10,996 bases of DNA from Acidimicrobiia bacterium (GTDB lineage Bacteria; Actinomycetota; Acidimicrobiia; Acidimicrobiales; Poriferisodalaceae): the NCBI GenBank assembly GCA_026983855.1, contig JALSTE010000464.1, positions 1 to 10,996 of the forward strand, read 5' to 3'. The translations under genes were made by a program, and so were the position numbers. Each line of letters starts with the position of its first letter. The first letter of the stretch is position 1. The notes beneath the pieces were generated by a model that saw only the letters and a program-made list of their open reading frames with translations, searched no databases and was not told the DNA's origin. This document shows positions 7,301-10,996 of this stretch, one piece after another.

Positions 7301-10300
7301 CGGTCAGACGCCCGCGCATCGGGGTGCCGTCGAGACCCACGGCCACCCCGGCCTCGACCGTGAGGGTGGTGGTGCAGGGAGCGTCGGCCTGACAGGCCAG
7401 GTCCACGACGAAGGAGGCGTCGCTCACCTCCACCCCGGTGGCCGGGGTCCAGTCGGCGGCGAGGGCCAGGCTGCCGTCCAGGTCACCCTCGGACCGGACC
7501 AGGCGACCAGAGACCCTGACCGATCGCAACTCCAGCCCAGGGGCCGGGGAGACCGGTCCGTCGAGGTCGGCGGACACCTCCACCCGCCAGTCCCGGGAAT
7601 CGGCGACGGTCATGGCGCCGGTGACAACGAAGTCCCCCAGGCCCACGGTGACATCTCCCGACACCACACCGTCCACCAGGGTCAGGATGCCCGAGGTGAT
7701 CCTCACCCCGTCAGCTACCACCACGGGATCGGTGACCGTCACCCCCAGATCGGAGGTTACGTCCGCACCCCGGGCCTCCCGGCGGACCCCCCCGGTGAGG
7801 GTCAGGTCGGCACCACCCAGGCTGACCACCCCCGCCAGTTCACCCTCGAGAGCCAGGGCGCCACCGGCCCCGTAGGCCCCGGCCACGTGGAGACGGCTGG
7901 CCGGACCATCGGGACCGGTGGCCGTGGCCTCCACCTCGATCCCCTGCTCAGCCCCGCTACGGAAGCCCACCCGGGTGGTGGCCGTCCATCCGGCCGGGGC
8001 TTCCACGAAGGCGAATCCATCGGCCTCCAGATCACCGGACAGGCTGAACCCCTCACCGCCGAAGTCGACCCTCAGCCCGTCCTCTCCCAGACGGAAGGTC
8101 AGGTCCCCGAAGACGGCGTCGGCGACGGTCATGGTTCCCGAGGTGATCCTCACCCCCGTGGCGTCGACGGTGCCCGAGGCGTCGGTGAGGGCGAACACGC
8201 CGTCAACCACCAGGTCAGCCCGGCGGAAGGAGGCCTGCAGGTCGGCGTCACAGTCTCCCGACACCGCGGTCCCGGTACCCACCGAGAAGGAGATCCGGTC
8301 CCCCAACCGAAGGTTCGTGCCCGGGACCTTGACGGCCGAGACCACCTCGCACAGTCCGGGCGGAGCCTCCGGGGGGGCGTAGGACACCGACACGCGGGCG
8401 CTGGCCGTCTGTCCGTTGCCACCGGTCACGGTGTACTCGAAGACCAGGGTTCCCCCTCCGGTGGCGGGCACGATCACGTCGGTCTCATCAGCCACCACCC
8501 CCTCGGGGGGCAGCACCGGCTCCCCCGAGACCTGAGTCCAGACACCCACCGGCTCCAGGGCGGTGGCGGTGGCCGACAGCCGCACCGTGGAACCGCGGGG
8601 CACGCTCGGTTCACCCGAGGGAGAGATGGAGGTGATGACCGCCGGCTGGACGTATCGCACCACCACGTCGGCCACCGACACACCGTTGGTGGCGGTCAGT
8701 TCCAACCTGAAACCCAGGGTGCCGTCCCCGGTGGCCGGTGGGGTCACCGCCAGGGTGGGACCGTTCACGACGGTGTCGCTGTCCAGCGCGGGTGGACCCG
8801 AGGTCTGGGTCCAGCGGTAGAGGAAGGGCCCCACCCCTGTCACCTCACTGCCGATGGTGAGGGGGACCCCACCCACCGCGGCGATCTCCCCTCCCGTCGA
8901 GGGAATGGTGACACCCACCGTCTGGGCGTAGTTGACCACGAAGTCGTGGGAGGCCGACTCCCCGTTGGCCGTCGAGGTGACCACCACCCGCAGGAGGATG
9001 CTGCCCCCTCCGGTGGCCGGGGTGTGGATCGTGACCTCGGGGCCGTTGACCACCAGGTCCACGGGGACGAAGGGATGATCGGGGGTCGAGTCGTCGATCT
9101 GGGACCAGGTGTAGGTGAGGGGCGCCAGCCCCGTGGCCTGGGCGGTGATGGTCACGTCCACGTCCCCGGCCACGTCGATGGAACCCTGCCCCACCGAGAT
9201 GGCCACCGGTTGGCGGTAGTCCACCTGCACCATGGCCGTGTCGGTGGCCCCGAACACATCGGTTACGGTCACCTCCAGCACCAGGCTGCCGTCCCCCGCC
9301 GGCGGAGGGGTGAACTCCACCGTGTCCCCGGTGGTGACCAGGGCGACCACCGGCCCCGAGATCTGGGTCCAGGTGTAGGCGAACGGCCCCACCCCAGTGG
9401 CCGTGGCACTCAGAGTCGTCGCCGTCCCCCCCGGCACCTGCACCGTCGTGCCCTCGGCCACGGACACCGCCACCCCCTCGCGGTACTCCACGTCGACCTG
9501 GGTGGAGGTGCTCTGTCCGTCTCCCTGGGTGACGGTGAACACGAAGGAGTAGGTGCCCGTCCCCGATGCGGGGGTCACGAAACTCAGGGTGCCCCCAGAG
9601 AACGAACCCGGATCGAGACTGGCCTCACCGGTGTCGAGTTGGCTCCAGTTCAGGCTGAGGGGGGCGAATCCGGCGCCACCGAGGGTGAGGGTCACGGCCT
9701 GCCCGGTTCCGACGACCAGGGGGCTGGTGACCGAACCGGTGATGGTGGGGGGGTCCCGGGGTGTGACGGCGGCGGTGGGCGGGGCGGCCAGGGGCGGGGC
9801 CGAGCCGTGGACCGAGGTGGCCACCACCGAGGCGCACAGGGTGGAGCCCACGTCGGCATCGGTGACCGTATAGGTGAGGGTGTCCGTGGCCAGCACCGTC
9901 GTCGGGGTGTCACACCGGTACCAGGTGGCGGTGGTGGTGACCGTGGCCCCGTCCCAGCTCGACCACTGTCCCGGATTGAGGCTGAGATCTGCTCCCACCT
10001 GGGCCGCACCGCTGATCAGGGGGGTGACGGCACCCACCACCGGCAGGTTGGTCTCCACCGGATTGGTGGCCACCGAGGTGGCCGAACCGGTGGAGCCGGC
10101 CGAGGTGAAGGCGGTCTCGGCCACGACCAGGGTCTGCCCCAGGTCGGCGGTGGTGACGGTGTAGGACGTTCCCGTGGCCCCGGCGATGTCCGTGCAGGCA
10201 CCCGAACATCGCTGCCACTGGTAGATACGGGTGACGACGGGGTCTCCAGGCAGGGAGTTCCAGGTGGCCGGGGACAGGGTCAGATCCTGGCCCACGTGGG

Positions 10301-10996
10301 GGGCGGAGTAGCCACCGGGAATTGTGACGTCGGGGCTCACGGTGGGAGTCAGGGTGAAGGCGGCCACCAGGGCCGAGGGGCCGGTGGTGGCGGTGCCCGT
10401 ACGACCCCATGAATTGGTGACGGTGAGTACGGCGCGGATCCTCCGTCCCACGTCGGCCTGGACGGGCTGGTAGGAGGTGGCGGTGGCTCCCGCTATGGCG
10501 GCGCAGGTCCCCAGGTCGACCGGGTCACCGCCATCACAGCTCTCCCACTGCAGGGCCGTGCCGAGGGGAGCGCTGGTGGCGAGGGCGTCGCCCCAGTACC
10601 AGAGTCCGGGATCCACCGTCAGGACCGACCCGACCTGCAACACACCCAGCACCGCGGGCGGTGACCCCGGGTCGTTCACCGGGTCGGGCTCGGGAACCGT
10701 GGCCTCGGTGGACGTGGCGGCGGCGGCGATCTCGGCCGCCAACCCGGCCCAGTTCAGAACCTCCACCGTGGCCACCAGGGTCCGTCCCACCAGGGCGGCG
10801 TCACTCTCGGGCTGGGTGACGGGGACCGGTGCACCGCTGGCCACCGCCGGGGTGCCCACCACCGAACAGGAACTCAGGGCCGAACCCGGGCCGGGGCAGG
10901 AGTACAGGGTCACGGTGCTGGTGGCGGAGACCACCCCACTCCAGGTGCCGGGGTCGACGGTGATGAGGAACCGGTCGGTGTCCTGCACCACCGTGA
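4344..10996 (-). CDS. Giant secreted or surface beta-rich repeat protein (Ig-like, PKD/K319-like and unrecognised C-terminal module), N-terminus outside window
   Basis: One uninterrupted frame runs from the right edge to TGA 4344-4346. The GTG at 10991 (residue 1 here) is not a credible start: the frame is open above it and no signal peptide follows, so the gene is 5'-partial. Domains: residues 1-410 hold about four Ig-like repeats with a 'VGxxL..xPxxW' opening and Cys pairs; 411-880 hold five PKD/K319-like repeats of about 90-95 residues with W-[TS]-Q at about 448, 540, 628, 726 and 816; 881-2215 is a Gly-rich, strand-turn-strand region with recurrent 'G-[LVF]-x-[LV]-x-x-[VA]-x-[LVF]' motifs. 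About 1980-2030 is a hydrophilic, possibly partly helical break. I count 16 cysteines, all in close pairs, and only three lysines. There is no LPxTG, no transmembrane tail and no catalytic motif; it ends in strand-like VRVRVFGHNVSIRLT. Adhesin or envelope structural protein is inference; the C-terminal family is not recognised. Confidence 0.85.
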   Translation of the reverse strand, partial: TVVQDTDRFLITVDPGTWSGVVSATSTVTLYSCPGPGSALSSCSVVGTPAVASGAPVPVTQPESDAALVGRTLVATVEVLNWAGLAAEIAAAATSTEATVPEPDPVNDPGSPPAVLGVLQVGSVLTVDPGLWYWGDALATSAPLGTALQWESCDGGDPVDLGTCAAIAGATATSYQPVQADVGRRIRAVLTVTNSWGRTGTATTGPSALVAAFTLTPTVSPDVTIPGGYSAPHVGQDLTLSPATWNSLPGDPVVTRIYQWQRCSGACTDIAGATGTSYTVTTADLGQTLVVAETAFTSAGSTGSATSVATNPVETNLPVVGAVTPLISGAAQVGADLSLNPGQWSSWDGATVTTTATWYRCDTPTTVLATDTLTYTVTDADVGSTLCASVVATSVHGSAPPLAAPPTAAVTPRDPPTITGSVTSPLVVGTGQAVTLTLGGAGFAPLSLNWSQLDTGEASLDPGSFSGGTLSFVTPASGTGTYSFVFTVTQGDGQSTSTQVDVEYREGVAVSVAEGTTVQVPGGTATTLSATATGVGPFAYTWTQISGPVVALVTTGDTVEFTPPPAGDGSLVLEVTVTDVFGATDTAMVQVDYRQPVAISVGQGSIDVAGDVDVTITAQATGLAPLTYTWSQIDDSTPDHPFVPVDLVVNGPEVTIHTPATGGGSILLRVVVTSTANGESASHDFVVNYAQTVGVTIPSTGGEIAAVGGVPLTIGSEVTGVGPFLYRWTQTSGPPALDSDTVVNGPTLAVTPPATGDGTLGFRLELTATNGVSVADVVVRYVQPAVITSISPSGEPSVPRGSTVRLSATATALEPVGVWTQVSGEPVLPPEGVVADETDVIVPATGGGTLVFEYTVTGGNGQTASARVSVSYAPPEAPPGLCEVVSAVKVPGTNLRLGDRISFSVGTGTAVSGDCDADLQASFRRADLVVDGVFALTDASGTVDATGVRITSGTMTVADAVFGDLTFRLGEDGLRVDFGGEGFSLSGDLEADGFAFVEAPAGWTATTRVGFRSGAEQGIEVEATATGPDGPASRLHVAGAYGAGGALALEGELAGVVSLGGADLTLTGGVRREARGADVTSDLGVTVTDPVVVADGVRITSGILTLVDGVVSGDVTVGLGDFVVTGAMTVADSRDWRVEVSADLDGPVSPAPGLELRSVRVSGRLVRSEGDLDGSLALAADWTPATGVEVSDASFVVDLACQADAPCTTTLTVEAGVAVGLDGTPMRGRLTGSVDRGTGAMSLVATLDRVVFVPGLEVRGAELHIERSVAGSGAAEVWISLAGEVFGSAFDARLQVDDRGWWFTTTLGAVRLGDGIPTMRDVQLAYASTPRTVRLAGESRSLAGGALTLAGSMTSPRWIGDLTGSRPEMTVVGAVDPTRRRFDLVAALPDLGGTRLLDVGGVGLTVDSVAVSLDNTSGLLVSRLSGEVTFRLPGVAGASPTSLPLVLEGGPSGDGRSFDATLSLRPGTRWNNAFGLPGLDVLDLSVALQVGMGSGAGRLGLAGTAILPGSVTRPLGIRSGTPITLAAQLGAGPPCFAFEIGDGTTVAVDLLNTGVLTARQAALVVAPAGCRIGEFVYPPGMSFGFRGEVLSVPVDVSVAVDPLASVLQAEVSVGRISLAGLSVEQVEVTAYAGPTRQELDFSGVASLLGATATVEGSFQRGPAGVDVALSGTFSGVEVGGFEVGDLEAGFVTADGMRDLTVTGSGTVEILGRRVEAEFEFQLVNGRLDRARGSGRLRAEMPALTLDTAVAFDLSRGRFPDITLVGEAEAAGLRLAGVTGRVTPRGLSLLGSLDLDPVLNARLGGWVAFDHNTAGAEVRTEGGTSTLGSNLTVPADARPGDFELTADNVRIGLGGFDLRGRVRVASRGGIPEAEVAATLRLGLGSDLGAVLDLQGELGTGGALDLSGEGSLRVAGMVISGARFTAVSDPVAGEVGLSVEGVIRIAGSGVGFAGAFERRPGYGTLFRLYGVGDLSVGSFEFIGTRLLLVRDAAPRGEDSTTALRELAQRGPASGAQLVDPACGQGCGIRSGLVGAASLRAPAVGTVDMTVAVSPDGGMAFDGVGRLEGTLGRALGRSEVAVAVFVEESGRTEMRIRSRVNRAFGIPTSFLFEGLVTTEGILTASVRAEARVSGGVSIGVAEVKASALARFSLDLRVDLDQASEIDAGATIRARVRIRGKTFASGWRTLLTLSATGSTNPYRLRVRVRVFGHNVSIRLT
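7690..8156 (-). repeat. In-frame 20-base direct repeat marking internal duplication in the C-terminal module
   Basis: Bases 7690-7709 and 8137-8156 are identical and lie 447 bases (149 codons) apart, in frame. Both code for the GVRITSG segment. A second shared block, GGCGACGGTCATGG, occurs near 7602 and 8121 and codes for MTVAD in both copies, but it is placed differently relative to the first. Together they suggest a shuffled or nested duplication of beta-strand units. Confidence 0.6.
8361..9760 (-). repeat. Five tandem PKD/K319-like domains within the giant gene
   Basis: This is protein-level tandem repetition (about residues 411-877). Each unit has a W-[TS]-Q-[ILTV] motif (LNWSQL, YTWTQISGP, YTWSQIDD, YRWTQTSGP, VGVWTQVSGEP). 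Each then has a P-x-[AS]-G-x-G-[ST] turn (PASGTG, PPAGDG, PATGGG, PPATGDG, PATGGG), a strand ending in VT, and a V-x-Y link to the next unit. 'WTQxSGP' is characteristic of PKD/REJ-type domains of the K319 kind, which are extracellular beta-sandwiches used as spacers or for adhesion. Boundaries are approximate. Confidence 0.75.
9761..10996 (-). repeat. About four Ig-like repeats within the giant gene (array continues off the edge)
   Basis: Units open with PGTW, PGLW, PATW and PGQW. The better-preserved ones contain W-x-x-C or W-x-R-C, then IAGAT, a Y-x-[VP] strand, ADVG or ADLG, and a TxTN/TSAG-like strand. This pattern is widespread in actinobacterial secreted proteins. Cys32/Cys42 and two further pairs are local; in the fourth unit the second cysteine has moved to a later strand (STLCASV). 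More units may lie upstream of the window. Confidence 0.7.

Noticed and set aside
7203..10412. Plus-strand open frame of 1,069 codons opposite the giant gene
   Set aside because: Its translation is low-complexity (Gly, His, Arg, Gln rich) with no domain. Such frames arise antisense to GC3-biased genes when few stop codons can form. The minus strand gives clear repeat domains over the same bases.
10989..10991. GTG at 10991 as the true start of the giant protein
   Set aside because: The frame is open to the window edge, no signal peptide follows, and the codon falls just before a PGTW motif inside an Ig-like repeat.
4344..10996. CRISPR array or DNA tandem repeat suggested by the repetitive look of the region
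   Set aside because: Repetition is mainly at protein level with 90-residue periodicity and diverged DNA; there are no short identical repeats with regular spacers.

Overview
The window comes from a high-GC bacterium, most likely a member of the Actinobacteria. Acidimicrobiia is my best guess. This rests on three things: strong GC bias at third codon positions, a lipoprotein whose lipobox is followed by a long Gly/Thr/Ser linker in the style of actinobacterial binding proteins, and WxRC-type Ig-like repeats of the kind common in actinobacterial surface proteins. The taxonomic placement is inference; there is no rRNA or marker gene here.

Left part (1-2715, minus strand): a branched-chain-amino-acid-type (HAAT) ABC importer operon read right to left. 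It starts with a lipoprotein binding protein (livK-like, 1300-2610). A strong intercistronic hairpin (1237-1277) separates it from the first permease (livH-like, 350-1207). The second permease (livM-like, from 363 off the left edge) overlaps livH by 14 bases. ATPase genes (livG/livF) would be expected further left. A good sigma70-type promoter (TTGACA, 17 bases, TAGCTT) lies at 2684-2712. It rules out the longest possible livK start.

Middle (2611-4343): a 267-base intergenic region divides livK from a plus-strand O-acetylhomoserine sulfhydrylase gene (metY-like, 2878-4191). The metY leader holds a TATAAA box inside nested inverted repeats. No known SAM riboswitch was recognised. Metabolically this half of the window handles amino-acid uptake and homocysteine/methionine synthesis. 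Apart from being adjacent, the two units show no direct link.

Right part (4344-10996, minus strand, convergent with metY): one enormous open frame that runs off the right edge, giving at least 2,215 residues without its N-terminus. From N to C it has about four Ig-like repeats with paired cysteines, five PKD/K319-like repeats (W-[TS]-Q motif), and then about 1,330 residues of Gly-rich beta-strand repeats of a family I do not recognise. It has almost no lysine (three by eye), cysteines only in close pairs, and no C-terminal anchor. I read it as a secreted or surface-exposed giant beta-protein. Its C-terminal module is the most likely novelty in the window.
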